DNA of 64,000 nt from Planctomycetota bacterium (GTDB lineage Bacteria; Planctomycetota; UBA8742; UBA2392): NCBI GenBank assembly GCA_020848275.1, contig JADLAK010000006.1, positions 62,001-126,000 on the forward strand, in the 5' to 3' direction. Made by a program: the position numbers and the translations under genes. The stretch's first letter is position 1. The number at the start of each line of letters is the position of its first letter. The notes beneath the pieces are model-generated. The model worked only from the letters and a program-made list of their open reading frames with translations, had not been told where the DNA came from and ran no database searches. Shown here one piece after another: positions 33,016-41,549 of this stretch.

Positions 33016-36000
33016 ATGAAAACGGCACTTAAGCTGATCCTCGCGTCAATTTCGCGCCTGTCCTCGCGCCTGCGGGCGCGCATCGCGCGCAGGGCGGCCA
33101 ATCTTTCGCGCGGCGCATTGCGGCTCCTTGCTTCGGGCCTCTTCGGAAGGGCGGGCCTGAGGCTGGGCCAGGTCGTCGTGGCGCTGTCGGTGGCTGCGGC
33201 ATTTGCGGGCGGATTGGACGTCAAGGCCGACGCGCCGGTTTCGGCGCGGCCGGCGACGGGGGACTCCTTTCCGCGCATCGCCAAGGACGCCGACGGCGAT
33301 GGTGTAGTCGTCTGGCAGTCCATTGGCGCAAGCGGCTATCACGACGGCGACGGCTGGGGCGTGTACGCGCGGCGCTTCACGAGTTCGGACAACAACGACG
33401 CAAAGGGCTTTGAGTTCCGCGTCAACACCACCATCACCGGTTTCCAGGGCGGGCCTGACGTCGCCATGGACGCTGATGGCGACTTCGTCGTGGTCTGGAC
33501 CGGCGCCGACAGCGACAGCACCGGCATTTTCGGCCAGCGCTTCGACGCTGACGGCGCGCCGGTAGGCGGCGAGTTCCGGGTCAACTCCACGCAGGCCAAT
33601 AGCCAGGTGGCCGCGAGTGTCGCCATGGACGCAGACGGCAATTTCACTGTGGTATGGCAGAGTTACATCGACGCCACTGATGAAAACGACATCCTGGCGC
33701 GCCAGTTTGCGGAGGACGGCACGCCGCTTGGCGGCGAGTTCGGCGTCAACGGCGCCGTCGCCAATGATCAGTTCGAGGCGGCGATTGCCATGGACGCCGA
33801 CGGCAACTTCGCCGTCGTCTGGACCGCGGAAGGCGGCGACTCCGACGGTTATGGCGTGAAGCTGCGGCTGTTTGACGCGGCGGGCAATTCCCTGGGCTCG
33901 GATACGCCAGTCAATGTTGACCAGGACGACGACCAGCACGAGCCCGATATCGCCATGGACGTGGACGGCGATTTCGTCGTGGTCTGGACCAGCCTCACGG
34001 ACATTTCCTACAACTCGACGCAGTGGGTGATCGGTCGGCGCTATGACGCCGCAGGCCAGCCGCAAGGCGGTGAAATCCCGATTGCAACGAACTCCAACAA
34101 CTTCGACTACAACAATACTCCGTCAGTCGCCATGAGCGGCGATGGGGATTTCGTCGTGGCCTGGCACTACGATTTCTCCGGCGCGGTTGATTACGTGTCG
34201 GCCGCGGGTTTTGTTTTCGACGGCTCGGTGAACTTCAACCGCTACACGCTGGGGGCGTCGAATGTCACGGCGGGCACTCCTGATATCGCCATGGACGCCG
34301 ACGGCGACTACCAGGTGGTCTGGGCCGAGTACAACTATTTCTATGCCGACGGGAGCAACAGTATCGTGGTTGAGGAGGGCAAACTTCTGCCATGGGTTAT
34401 CAATGCGTCGCCGTGGGTGACCGGTGTCTTCCTTAAGGAAGACCACCACCTGGTGCGCGAGGGCGAAGGCATTGCGCAGGACTTCCAGTACCTGATTATC
34501 GCTTTTTCCGAGGACATGGATTCGTCCTTCCTCAATAACGGCACGATCAACCTTGTCTTCAATGGCGTGAACGTTCCCGTGCTCAACGTCGACTATTACT
34601 TCAATGACGCGCTTAACCGCTACGAGGCGGAGCTGTTCTTCGGCGTCGTGCCGCAGGGCGAGGGGAACTATACCCTGACCCTCGGCCAGAACATCGAGGA
34701 CTTCGCCGGGATCGGCCTTGACGGCGACTTCGATGGCGCTGCGGGGGGCGACTACGTTTTGAACTTCAGCGTACGCACGCCGCAAGCGCGCGGCGATGAC
34801 GTGCAGGCCAACACGTTTGAGACCGGCCTCCAGTTCCGCGTGGATGTTGCCCGCGACGCCGACGGTGATTCCGTGGCGGTTTGGCAAAGCAAGGCCCAGG
34901 ATTCCGGCGCGGGCTACGGTATTTACGGGCAGCGCTACAACCCCGCCGGCGCGCCGGTCGGCGCCGAGTTCCTGGTCAACATGACGCTGACAGGCAACCA
35001 GACAACGCCGGCTTGCGCCATGGACGCCGACGGCAACTTCGTCGTGGTGTGGGAAGGCGACGGCAGCTACGCCGGCTCCGACGACCAGGGCATCTTCGTC
35101 CGAATCTTCAATGCCGACGGCACTCCGCGCACCGGCGAATTCATCGTCAACCAGACCACCTTCAACGACCAGCAGAACGCCGACGTCGCCATGGACCACG
35201 ACGGCGACTTCGTCGTCGTCTGGGACGGCTATGGCTCGTACAACAGCGCCGACTCGCAGGGCATTTTCTACCGCGTGTTCCGGCCCGACGGCTCTCCGCG
35301 CCACCCGGAGAGCCGCGCCAACAAGACCCACGCCGCCGACAACCAGTTTTTGCCGGCTGTCGCCATGGACGCCGACGGCGATTTCACCATTGCCTGGCAG
35401 GGATGGTACAGCGGCTATTACGGCTACCACGCGGCGATCTGGCAGGGCCAGTTCGACAACGGCGGCATCTGGCTCCCGCAGAGCGAGAAAGTCAGCGGCT
35501 TTGAGTGGAACTCGAGCCTGACGCAGGTCAACCCGGGAATTGCTATGGACGTTGACGGCGACTTCGTCGTCACGTGGTGGGAATACAACGAGCAGTACCT
35601 CTATTCATCGGGATCCAACGGCGGATTCTTCGACAAGACGCAGGTCCGGGCGCGCGTCTTTCACGCTGATGGCAGCGCCGACAACCTGCCCTTTATCGTC
35701 AGCAACAACGCCACCGGCAACGCCAAGAACCCGGCTTGCGCCATGGACGCCGACGGCGACTTCGCAATCGCCTGGGCTGAATACAACTACGCCGCGCCGG
35801 TCAGCCGCAGCGATACCTACGTGCGCCGCTACAACTTCAACGGCGATCCGCAGGGCCCGAAGATCGCCGCCAGCACGCGCGTCTCGCGCTTTGTGTTCAG
35901 GCCCGCAGTGGCCATGGACGCGCAGGGCGACTTCGTTGTCGCCTTCAACAGCTACGACACCAGCGGCGCGGGCGCGTTCTTCCATCGCTTTGCCGCCGAC

Positions 36001-36438
36001 AACGCCCCGACCACCAGCGGCCTCGCCGATGTCGTCGCCGACGAAAACGACGACCCGATCCTCGTTGACCTCGGCGCCGCCTTTGCCGACGCCGAAGACA
36101 GTGACGCCGAACTCGTGTTCGCCGTCGTGGGCAACACCAACCCGGCGCTGGTTGCGGCGGGGATCTCCGGCGACCAGTTGGGCCTGGCGTTCTTCGAGGA
36201 TGAGTTCGGCACGGCGGATATCACCGTGCGCGCGACGGACAGCAGCGGGCTGTGGGTCGAGGACACGTTTACCGTGACGGTCAACGAGGTCACGGACCCC
36301 GTGGTCACGCCGCCGGGCGGCGACGACGACGACGGCGGCTGCGCCGCGTCGAGCACGACGGGCGCGGGCTGGGGGCTTCTGGCGGTGTTGATGGCGATGT
36401 TTGGGGGCATGCGGCGGCTGGTGCGCCGGCGGGCGTAG
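33016..36438 (+). CDS. Giant secreted repeat protein with C-terminal sorting tail
   Basis: The 1140-residue protein has a long basic N terminus and a hydrophobic export segment (about residues 50-70). Two blocks of seven repeats follow, each repeat centred on a motif like VAMDADGDFVVVW (14 copies). The blocks are separated by a bacterial Ig-like segment (about 475-580, TGVFLKEDHHLVREG to NYTLTLGQN). A cadherin-like module comes next (LADVVADENDDPILVDLGA). The C terminus is GGCAASSTTG, a hydrophobic helix and an Arg-rich end. The Asp-rich repeats may bind calcium. The tail resembles Cys-containing sorting signals such as MYXO-CTERM. Likely surface-exposed. Function unknown. Confidence 0.82.
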   Translation: MKTALKLILASISRLSSRLRARIARRAANLSRGALRLLASGLFGRAGLRLGQVVVALSVAAAFAGGLDVKADAPVSARPATGDSFPRIAKDADGDGVVVWQSIGASGYHDGDGWGVYARRFTSSDNNDAKGFEFRVNTTITGFQGGPDVAMDADGDFVVVWTGADSDSTGIFGQRFDADGAPVGGEFRVNSTQANSQVAASVAMDADGNFTVVWQSYIDATDENDILARQFAEDGTPLGGEFGVNGAVANDQFEAAIAMDADGNFAVVWTAEGGDSDGYGVKLRLFDAAGNSLGSDTPVNVDQDDDQHEPDIAMDVDGDFVVVWTSLTDISYNSTQWVIGRRYDAAGQPQGGEIPIATNSNNFDYNNTPSVAMSGDGDFVVAWHYDFSGAVDYVSAAGFVFDGSVNFNRYTLGASNVTAGTPDIAMDADGDYQVVWAEYNYFYADGSNSIVVEEGKLLPWVINASPWVTGVFLKEDHHLVREGEGIAQDFQYLIIAFSEDMDSSFLNNGTINLVFNGVNVPVLNVDYYFNDALNRYEAELFFGVVPQGEGNYTLTLGQNIEDFAGIGLDGDFDGAAGGDYVLNFSVRTPQARGDDVQANTFETGLQFRVDVARDADGDSVAVWQSKAQDSGAGYGIYGQRYNPAGAPVGAEFLVNMTLTGNQTTPACAMDADGNFVVVWEGDGSYAGSDDQGIFVRIFNADGTPRTGEFIVNQTTFNDQQNADVAMDHDGDFVVVWDGYGSYNSADSQGIFYRVFRPDGSPRHPESRANKTHAADNQFLPAVAMDADGDFTIAWQGWYSGYYGYHAAIWQGQFDNGGIWLPQSEKVSGFEWNSSLTQVNPGIAMDVDGDFVVTWWEYNEQYLYSSGSNGGFFDKTQVRARVFHADGSADNLPFIVSNNATGNAKNPACAMDADGDFAIAWAEYNYAAPVSRSDTYVRRYNFNGDPQGPKIAASTRVSRFVFRPAVAMDAQGDFVVAFNSYDTSGAGAFFHRFAADNAPTTSGLADVVADENDDPILVDLGAAFADAEDSDAELVFAVVGNTNPALVAAGISGDQLGLAFFEDEFGTADITVRATDSSGLWVEDTFTVTVNEVTDPVVTPPGGDDDDGGCAASSTTGAGWGLLAVLMAMFGGMRRLVRRRA

Positions 36439-36531
36439 GCCGCGTGGTTTTGCCGGGTGCACCAACGACGGAACGTCAACATGGGCGATCGGACGAAACG
36501 ATCGCGACTTCCGGTGTCATCCCGGGCAACG

Positions 36532-36667
36532 ATTCGAGCGACGCGTTCCGCGCACGTCGCTCGAATTCGTTTTGGAGCATGCTTGACGGCCCGTTCGCCC
36601 GGTACTGCTTGCGGCGGGCGTTGCATCTCGGCGTCGGCCTCACTCCGCGTGGCTTTCAGCCACGCGG
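36532..36667. repeat. Two hairpins in the gap after the giant secreted protein
   Basis: ATTCGAGCGACG (36532-36543) pairs perfectly with CGTCGCTCGAAT (36555-36566). Then CCGCGTGGCT pairs with AGCCACGCGG around a TTC loop (about 36645-36667). The rest of the 387-base gap (36439-36825) holds a third palindrome at 36796-36814 and the terminator at 36767-36788. No gene is supported in it. Confidence 0.75.
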
Positions 36668-36766
36668 GCGCTCGGGCTTCTTGATCTGCTCGCCCGGCGC
36701 GGCGCATTACCTTGGCTCAGCCGCCAAGCAAGCTCCCGTAGACTGTCCCAAACAAAGCAAAACAGA

Positions 36767-36788
36767 AGGGCGACCGGTTGGTCGCCCT
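36767..36788 (-). terminator. Intrinsic terminator of the 3-hydroxyacyl-CoA dehydrogenase gene
   Basis: AGGGCGACC (36767-36775) / GGTCGCCCT (36780-36788) forms a 9-bp stem. On the minus strand it is followed by TCTGTTTTGCTTTGTTT, a T-rich tail suiting the gene at 36826-37734. Confidence 0.8.
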
Positions 36789-36795
36789 AACACCC

Positions 36796-36814
36796 CACGG
36801 GCCGGAGGCCCGTG
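36796..36814. repeat. Short palindrome GGCC-GGA-GGCC, copy 1
   Basis: CACGGGCC-GGA-GGCCCGTG is followed by CCAC. Similar palindromes occur at 47716-47735, 59734-59752 and 61072-61090, always outside genes or in leader sequence. Confidence 0.65.
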
Positions 36815-36825
36815 CCACCTTTCCC

Positions 36826-37734
36826 CTACGACAGTTTCATCGGCTTGGGGGCGCGGGGGTCAGTGTAGTCGTAGAAGCCCTTGCCAGTCTTGCGGCCATG
36901 CAGGCCCGCAAGGTGCATCTTCTTGAGCAGCGGCGGCGCGGCGTAACGGTCGTTCTTGAACTCGTCGAACATGTTGACGCTGATGTGGTAGGTCGTGTCA
37001 ATGCCGACGAAGTCCAGCAGTTCCAGCGGGCCCATCGGGTAGTTGCAGCCCAGCTTCATGCCCTTGTCGATGTCCTCGATGCTCGCCACGCCGTTTTCAA
37101 CCAGGCGAATGGCGTCGAACAAATACGGCACCAGCAGAACGTTGACGACAAAGCCGCAAGTGTCCTTGGCGACGATCGGAGCCTTGCCGACTTTTTCGCC
37201 AAAGGCCTTGAGCTCGCTGACCGTCGCTTCACTGGTCATCACGCCGCGCACGACCTCGACCAGCTTCATCACCGGCACCGGGTTGAAGAAGTGCAGCCCG
37301 GCGAATTGCTGGGGGCGCTTGGTGGCGCTGGCGATCTCGGTGATTGAAATGTTGCTGGTGTTGGTGGCAAAAAACACGCCGGACTTGCAGATCGTGTCGA
37401 GGTCCTTGAACAGCGCCTGCTTGGCGCCTTTGTCCTCGATGATCGCCTCGATTACCAGGTCGGCGTCCTTCATGGCCGAGAGCTCGGTGGTGTATTGCAG
37501 CGCGCCCACGGCCTGGGCCATGCGCACGCTCGCGGTGTTGGGGTCGACGCCCTCTTTTTCCATCGAGCGTTTCATGGCCTTGGCGAGCGACTCGTTGATA
37601 CGGGCCTTGCCCTTCTCGAGCAATTCGTTGTTCACCTCGCGCACAATCGTGCGCAGGCCCGCCTTGGCGCAGATTTCCGCGATGCCGCTACCCATGAGGC
37701 CGCAACCGACAACACCGACAGTAGTGATAGGCAT
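36826..37734 (-). CDS. hbd: 3-hydroxybutyryl-CoA / 3-hydroxyacyl-CoA dehydrogenase
   Basis: The 302-residue protein has the NAD motif VGVVGCGLMGSGIAE, the segment NTSNISITEIA, the catalytic histidine region GLHFFNPVPVMKLVEVV, and the C-terminal dimerisation domain (NYPMGPLELLDFVGID, GRKTGKGFYDY). It oxidises (S)-3-hydroxyacyl-CoA with NAD+. Size fits the short mono-functional Hbd. With the thiolase at 59757-60989 it could complete beta-oxidation of the pimelyl-CoA products of the benzoyl-CoA pathway, though the genes are not linked. The exact chain length is unknown. Confidence 0.93.
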   Translation of the reverse strand: MPITTVGVVGCGLMGSGIAEICAKAGLRTIVREVNNELLEKGKARINESLAKAMKRSMEKEGVDPNTASVRMAQAVGALQYTTELSAMKDADLVIEAIIEDKGAKQALFKDLDTICKSGVFFATNTSNISITEIASATKRPQQFAGLHFFNPVPVMKLVEVVRGVMTSEATVSELKAFGEKVGKAPIVAKDTCGFVVNVLLVPYLFDAIRLVENGVASIEDIDKGMKLGCNYPMGPLELLDFVGIDTTYHISVNMFDEFKNDRYAAPPLLKKMHLAGLHGRKTGKGFYDYTDPRAPKPMKLS

Positions 37735-37769
37735 TTCAAGTTCCTTGTAGACGAAAGGCCGAAGCTAAT

Positions 37770-37840
37770 GGCTAAAAGCTAAAATTTGAGGGCACGCAGG
37801 CGCCGCTGTCAGGGCAAATCTTAGCCTTTAGCTTTTAGCC
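37770..37840. repeat. Intergenic inverted repeat (AGCTAAAAGCTAAA type)
   Basis: GGCTAAAAGCTAAAATTTG (37770-37788) is mirrored by CAAATCTTAGCCTTTAGCTT and onward (37815-37840). The imperfect arms of about 20 bases flank a GC-rich centre. It fills most of the gap between hbd and the next gene. Confidence 0.7.
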
Positions 37841-37922
37841 TTCCGCCCGTGTTCCTGCCACTGCGTTGCTTGTGCGCCTTAAGGCGAGTAGCATCCCGCT
37901 CAACCAGATACGGGGCTACTTC

Positions 37923-38528
37923 ATGCAGCGTCCACTTGTTGTGATTGACGTCCAGCGCGGCAACATCACCGAATACAATCGCTTCATCTCGGCGGGCATT
38001 GCCAGCATCATCAAGGCCGAATTGTTCAACCCCATTATCTTCACGCGTTACGTCAACACGCCCGATTGCCCCGCAAAGCGGTTCCTCAACTTCGAGCAGA
38101 TGAAGGACTTCGGCGACGCGGGAATGTCGCCGGAAATCAGCGAAGTGATGGGCGGCAAGACGCCGCCGCTGGACAAGACCGAGACCGTCGACCTGGGCGA
38201 AAACTTCGGCGCCAAGCGTTTTCTTATCACCAAGAGCGTCTATTCCTGCTTTACACCCGAGTTCGAGGAACTCGTGGCCGACCTTTCGCTCGACAACACC
38301 GGCATTTATTTCGTCGGCGCGGGCACGGAGTCGATGATCCTGAAGTCGGCGCTGGATTGCTTCGAGCGCGGCATCGAGCCGATTGTGCTGGCGCAGTACT
38401 GCGGCAGCCAGCGCGGACTGGGCTACCACGAAAAGGCGCTGGAAATCCTCAAGCAGTTGATCGGCGAGGAACGCGTGATCAAGGACTTTACGCCCCTGCG
38501 CCAGCGTTGGGAGCGCGCCAAGAAGTAA
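37923..38528 (+). CDS. Isochorismatase-like protein lacking the catalytic cysteine
   Basis: The 201-residue protein has the isochorismatase-like fold: the Asp motif PLVVIDVQRG (Asp9), a lysine in RFLITKSVYSCF, and the third motif VGAGTESMILKSALDCFERG. In active cysteine hydrolases that last motif reads TDxCV. Here the cysteine is replaced by methionine, so amidase-type chemistry is unlikely; true isochorismatases also lack this cysteine. The ATG at 37923 was chosen over an upstream TTG because the fold begins there and GGGG precedes it. The substrate is unknown. Confidence 0.8.
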   Translation: MQRPLVVIDVQRGNITEYNRFISAGIASIIKAELFNPIIFTRYVNTPDCPAKRFLNFEQMKDFGDAGMSPEISEVMGGKTPPLDKTETVDLGENFGAKRFLITKSVYSCFTPEFEELVADLSLDNTGIYFVGAGTESMILKSALDCFERGIEPIVLAQYCGSQRGLGYHEKALEILKQLIGEERVIKDFTPLRQRWERAKK

Positions 38529-38531
38529 CCG

Positions 38532-38616
38532 AATCAGCCCCGCCTGCGAGGGCGGTGGATTTGCCAAACAACGGACGTCCGTTCAACCTCCCCCGGCCTT
38601 GCGACCGGGGCTGATT
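38532..38616. repeat. Intergenic inverted repeat with CCCCGGTCGCAAGG-like centre
   Basis: AATCAGCCCCG (38532-38542) is matched by CGGGGCTGATT (38606-38616). Between them lie the 12-base palindrome ACGGACGTCCGT and further imperfect symmetry. No gene is supported in the 204-base gap. Confidence 0.7.
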
Positions 38617-38732
38617 TGTTGCCGGATTTCCGGCAATACCTCTAACCACATGGTTTTCAGCCTGTGCGGCGCCGCCCGGCGCGTTAAACTCGGCGTGCCG
38701 GGTGACGGCCCACCTTAATTGAGGTACCAGCC

Positions 38733-39512
38733 ATGTTCCTGCGAACATTTCGCCGCTTTGCGTTGTTGTTGATGGCCGTCCCGGTGCTCGCGCTCGCCGC
38801 ATGCCACGATCACGATGACGATCACCGGCACGAAGAGCCGGATTTCGAAATTCCCGGCGGCGGCGCCGACTTCGGCACGTTTGCCCCCTTTGAGCACGAC
38901 TTCGACCAGCGTGACATCGACAGCGCCAGCGACCAGGACGGCTTCACGTTCTCGCTGTCCGAAAGCAGCTCGGTGCTGATCACCATCACGGGCAGCGGCG
39001 GCTTCGATGGCTTCATCGACCTCTACGACGCCGATCTTGACTTCATCGCGGGCGACTCCGACGGCGGCCCAGGCCCCGACGCGGTGCTGGTGCTCGAGCT
39101 TTTTGCGGGCGATTACGTCCTCATAGTCGGCGGCGAGGGCGCTTCCACCGGCGATTACGACCTCGATATCCTCGTGGGCACCCTGGGCGGCCTCGACTTC
39201 GAAGTCCTCGACCCGGGTACATCCTACATCGACGATGACGGCTCGCTCGACGACGTCGACGACACGGATTGTTTCTTCTTTACCGTGCTTGACGATGAAA
39301 CGCTGGACATCCGCCTGACGCGCCTGAGCGGCACATACGACGGCAACCTCCAGCTTCTCGACCAATACGGCGAGGAATGGGACTACGCCGATCCCGCGGG
39401 CACCGCCAACCCGGCGATCCTGGATATCACGCTGCCTCCGGGTTCGTACATGATCGTGGTTGGCTGCAACGCCGGCGACGGCGATTACCGCCTGCGCATC
39501 GACGTAGAGTAA
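38733..39512 (+). CDS. Secreted lipoprotein with two PPC-like domains
   Basis: The 259-residue protein has a lipobox signal peptide (LMAVPVLALAAC) and a His/Asp-rich stretch right after the cysteine (HDHDDDHRHEE). Two beta-rich, Asp-rich PPC-type domains follow (about residues 55-150 and 165-259; for example GGFDGFIDLYDADLDF and GTYDGNLQLLDQYGEEWDY). Likely anchored to a membrane and facing the periplasm or outside. The His/Asp cluster could bind metal (inference). Confidence 0.8.
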   Translation: MFLRTFRRFALLLMAVPVLALAACHDHDDDHRHEEPDFEIPGGGADFGTFAPFEHDFDQRDIDSASDQDGFTFSLSESSSVLITITGSGGFDGFIDLYDADLDFIAGDSDGGPGPDAVLVLELFAGDYVLIVGGEGASTGDYDLDILVGTLGGLDFEVLDPGTSYIDDDGSLDDVDDTDCFFFTVLDDETLDIRLTRLSGTYDGNLQLLDQYGEEWDYADPAGTANPAILDITLPPGSYMIVVGCNAGDGDYRLRIDVE

Positions 39513-39517
39513 TCGAG

Positions 39518-39587
39518 TAGGGATGCGCGGCAGCGTGTCCGCAATTCACGATTAAGCCGTCCGGGGACACGCTGCCGCGTGTCCCTA
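39518..39587. repeat. Intergenic inverted repeat GGCAGCGTGTCC type
   Basis: A 23-base arm (39518-39540) is mirrored almost perfectly at 39565-39587, with one mismatch (GATGCGCGGCAGCGTGTCC against GGACACGCTGCCGCGTGTC). It could act as a transcription terminator, but no T run follows. Confidence 0.75.
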
Positions 39588-39645
39588 CGGTCTTGATTCA
39601 GCCGCAACCCATGACAATGTTGCAGCGCCCTTGGGAGGGGCGGGC

Positions 39646-40332
39646 GTGGAACCAACGCTGGTCTACAATGATGCCGTGAGCATGGTCGCCAAGGGCGACC
39701 TGCAGGCGGCCGTTGAACAGATCGATTCGCTGCTGACTGAATACCCAACCTTCGGTCCCGCTTATACTGCCCACGCCCAGGCTTTCCTGATTGCCGGCGA
39801 CAGTGGCCAGGCGCTGGTGGACCTCGCCGAGGCTGAAAAACACGACCGCGCCCACGGCACCCCCGAACAGCTTGCGCGCACCGTCGAGACGCGCATGCTG
39901 GTCCATGCGCTGCGCACCATGTTCGGAGGCAAAATCGAGGCCGACCGATGCCGCCAGGTGGGCGAAGAACTCAAGAAGCTCAATCGCCCCGACGAAAACT
40001 GGTTCATCCCTGCGGCGGTGCTCGAGCACGACTATCGCGAGCCCGATGCCCAGAAGTGGGTCGAGGGCCTGTCGCGCATCAAGGAGTTAGGCTCGCCCTC
40101 CAGCATGTACTTCACCAAACGCGCGGGCATCACACAGTTGTTGCTGGCGCCGCAAAACCCCAAGCAGATGGTGCCGGTGCACTTTGCGCGCTACCAGCGC
40201 GCAAAGCGCGAGGGTGATGTCGCGGGCGCCAAGAAACACCTCAAGCGCCTGCAGGACCTCGTGCGCGGCCTTGAGCCCTACGCGATCATCGCACGCTTCG
40301 CCAACAACGAGCTGATTTTGAGGGATTCGTAG
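39646..40332 (+). CDS. TPR-like hypothetical protein
   Basis: The 228-residue soluble protein has at least two TPR-like helical pairs near the N terminus (YNDAVSMVAKGDLQAAVEQ, PAYTAHAQAFLIAGDSGQAL) and a helical C terminus. The GTG at 39646 is preferred because GGGAGGGG lies a few bases upstream. A TTG at 39631 would add five residues. Function unknown. Confidence 0.6.
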   Translation: MEPTLVYNDAVSMVAKGDLQAAVEQIDSLLTEYPTFGPAYTAHAQAFLIAGDSGQALVDLAEAEKHDRAHGTPEQLARTVETRMLVHALRTMFGGKIEADRCRQVGEELKKLNRPDENWFIPAAVLEHDYREPDAQKWVEGLSRIKELGSPSSMYFTKRAGITQLLLAPQNPKQMVPVHFARYQRAKREGDVAGAKKHLKRLQDLVRGLEPYAIIARFANNELILRDS

Positions 40333-40352
40333 GGGAAAAAGGGGGTCAGGCA

Positions 40353-40379
40353 CATTTTCGGCAAACAGCGCCGAAAATG
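40353..40379. terminator. Hairpin after the TPR-like gene
   Basis: A perfect 10-bp stem CATTTTCGGC (40353-40362) / GCCGAAAATG (40370-40379) has a seven-base loop. There is no T run, so it may be a repeat rather than a terminator. The remaining gap up to 40450 carries the rpmB leader. Confidence 0.5.
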
Positions 40380-40450
40380 AGCCAAACCCCGGCTTGACGC
40401 TGGCGTCCCTCCTACCTATCTTCTGCCGCTCGTTTGAGCCCGGAGCAGCC

Positions 40451-40708
40451 ATGTCCAGAGAATGTGAATTGTGCGGCAAGTCAGTCGTTTCCGGCGGCAG
40501 CATCAGCCGTCGCGGCCTTGCCAAGAAACTCGGCGGCGTCGGCAGCCGCGTGATCGCGCGCAACAAGCGCAAGTTCCGCCCCAACCTTCAGCGCGTGCGC
40601 GCGGTGGTCAAAGGCCAGACCCGCCGCATCAAGGTCTGCACGAGCTGCATCCAGGCGGGCAAGGTGGTCAAGCCCCAACGCCGCCTGTACGAGAAGAAGG
40701 CGGCGTAG
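40451..40708 (+). CDS. rpmB: 50S ribosomal protein L28
   Basis: The 85-residue protein is a typical L28 with the zinc-ribbon form (CELC near the N terminus and CTSC in the second half) and the conserved RKFRPNLQRVRAV segment. The ATG at 40451 has a GGAGCAGCC site. L28 is part of the large ribosomal subunit. A terminator follows. Confidence 0.95.
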   Translation: MSRECELCGKSVVSGGSISRRGLAKKLGGVGSRVIARNKRKFRPNLQRVRAVVKGQTRRIKVCTSCIQAGKVVKPQRRLYEKKAA

Positions 40709-40739
40709 GATTTTCGAACAATCTCAGTTAAACATCGCG

Positions 40740-40759
40740 GGACGGTCGATTGACCGTCC
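40740..40759 (+). terminator. Intrinsic terminator of rpmB
   Basis: GGACGGTC (40740-40747) / GACCGTCC (40752-40759) forms an 8-bp stem with loop GATT, followed by TGCTTTATT. The rest of the gap (to 40862) contains imperfect mirrored words of the ATTGCGGATTG type. Confidence 0.8.
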
Positions 40760-40862
40760 TGCTTTATTGGCTGAATTGTGGATTGCGAATTTTGGATTGC
40801 GGATTGAACTGCGATGAGGTGGCCCCTAAATCCGCAATTCGCAATCTGCAATCCGCAATGGC

Positions 40863-41546
40863 TCAACCCAGCCGTTCCATGATTTCGTCGCGCACTTGCT
40901 CGGGCCGTTTTTCCTTCACGTCGACGTGCAGCACGTTGTCGCCCTTGATGCGCTTGTAGCGCCGCCGCAGGGCCTGCAGGAACTTCAGCTTCTCGGTGGT
41001 TTGCGGGCCGTCGCCGTCCTTGAAGATATAGCCCTGGTCCTTCTGCTTAACCCAGCGTTGTGCGATGCCCAGCGAACGTTTGCGCGTGCGCGCCAGTCCA
41101 AAACGCGGAGCGATGTCGAGGATCACCAGCAAATCCGGTGTTGGGTGCCAGCCCTTGTGCCGCGCGAGGATCTCGGCCTCGGGAATACCCATTTCGCCCT
41201 GGTAGACGAGCGTCGAGTACATGCTGCGGTCCTGGATGATGTCCGCGCCGCGAGCCAGCGCGGGTTTGACCACTTCGTCAATGTGAATTCGCCGGTCGGC
41301 GACAAAGAGCCCGAGCCACTCGTGCGCGGTCATCTTGATGCTGCGGTCGGCCAGGCGCTCGCGGATCAGTTTGCCGCAGGGGCGGTCCGTGGGCTCGCTG
41401 GTGAGCACGACTTCACGGCCCTGCGAACGCAGGGCTTCGGCAAGCAGCTTGGTCACGCTGCTTTTGCCCGTGCCGTCGATGCCCTCGAGGATGATGTATC
41501 GTCCTTGAGTTTGCGCGGGCGGCTTGGCGTTGTTGGTTTCGGCCAT
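40863..41546 (-). CDS. tmk: Thymidylate kinase
   Basis: The 227-residue P-loop kinase has the Walker motif ILEGIDGTGKSS, the DRx-type motif SEPTDRP and the segment DIIQDRSMYSTLVYQG. It phosphorylates dTMP to dTDP in the cytoplasm. The LID sequence after RTRKRSLGIAQRW is longer than usual and may be specific. It is 3 bases downstream of the LRR gene on the same strand and may be cotranscribed. Confidence 0.9.
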   Translation of the reverse strand: MAETNNAKPPAQTQGRYIILEGIDGTGKSSVTKLLAEALRSQGREVVLTSEPTDRPCGKLIRERLADRSIKMTAHEWLGLFVADRRIHIDEVVKPALARGADIIQDRSMYSTLVYQGEMGIPEAEILARHKGWHPTPDLLVILDIAPRFGLARTRKRSLGIAQRWVKQKDQGYIFKDGDGPQTTEKLKFLQALRRRYKRIKGDNVLHVDVKEKRPEQVRDEIMERLG

Positions 41547-41549
41547 AGG

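Noticed and set aside
33046-35430. Long minus-strand open frames opposite the giant secreted protein
   Set aside because: They mirror the repeated DGDF codons of the plus-strand gene and contain no independent motif.
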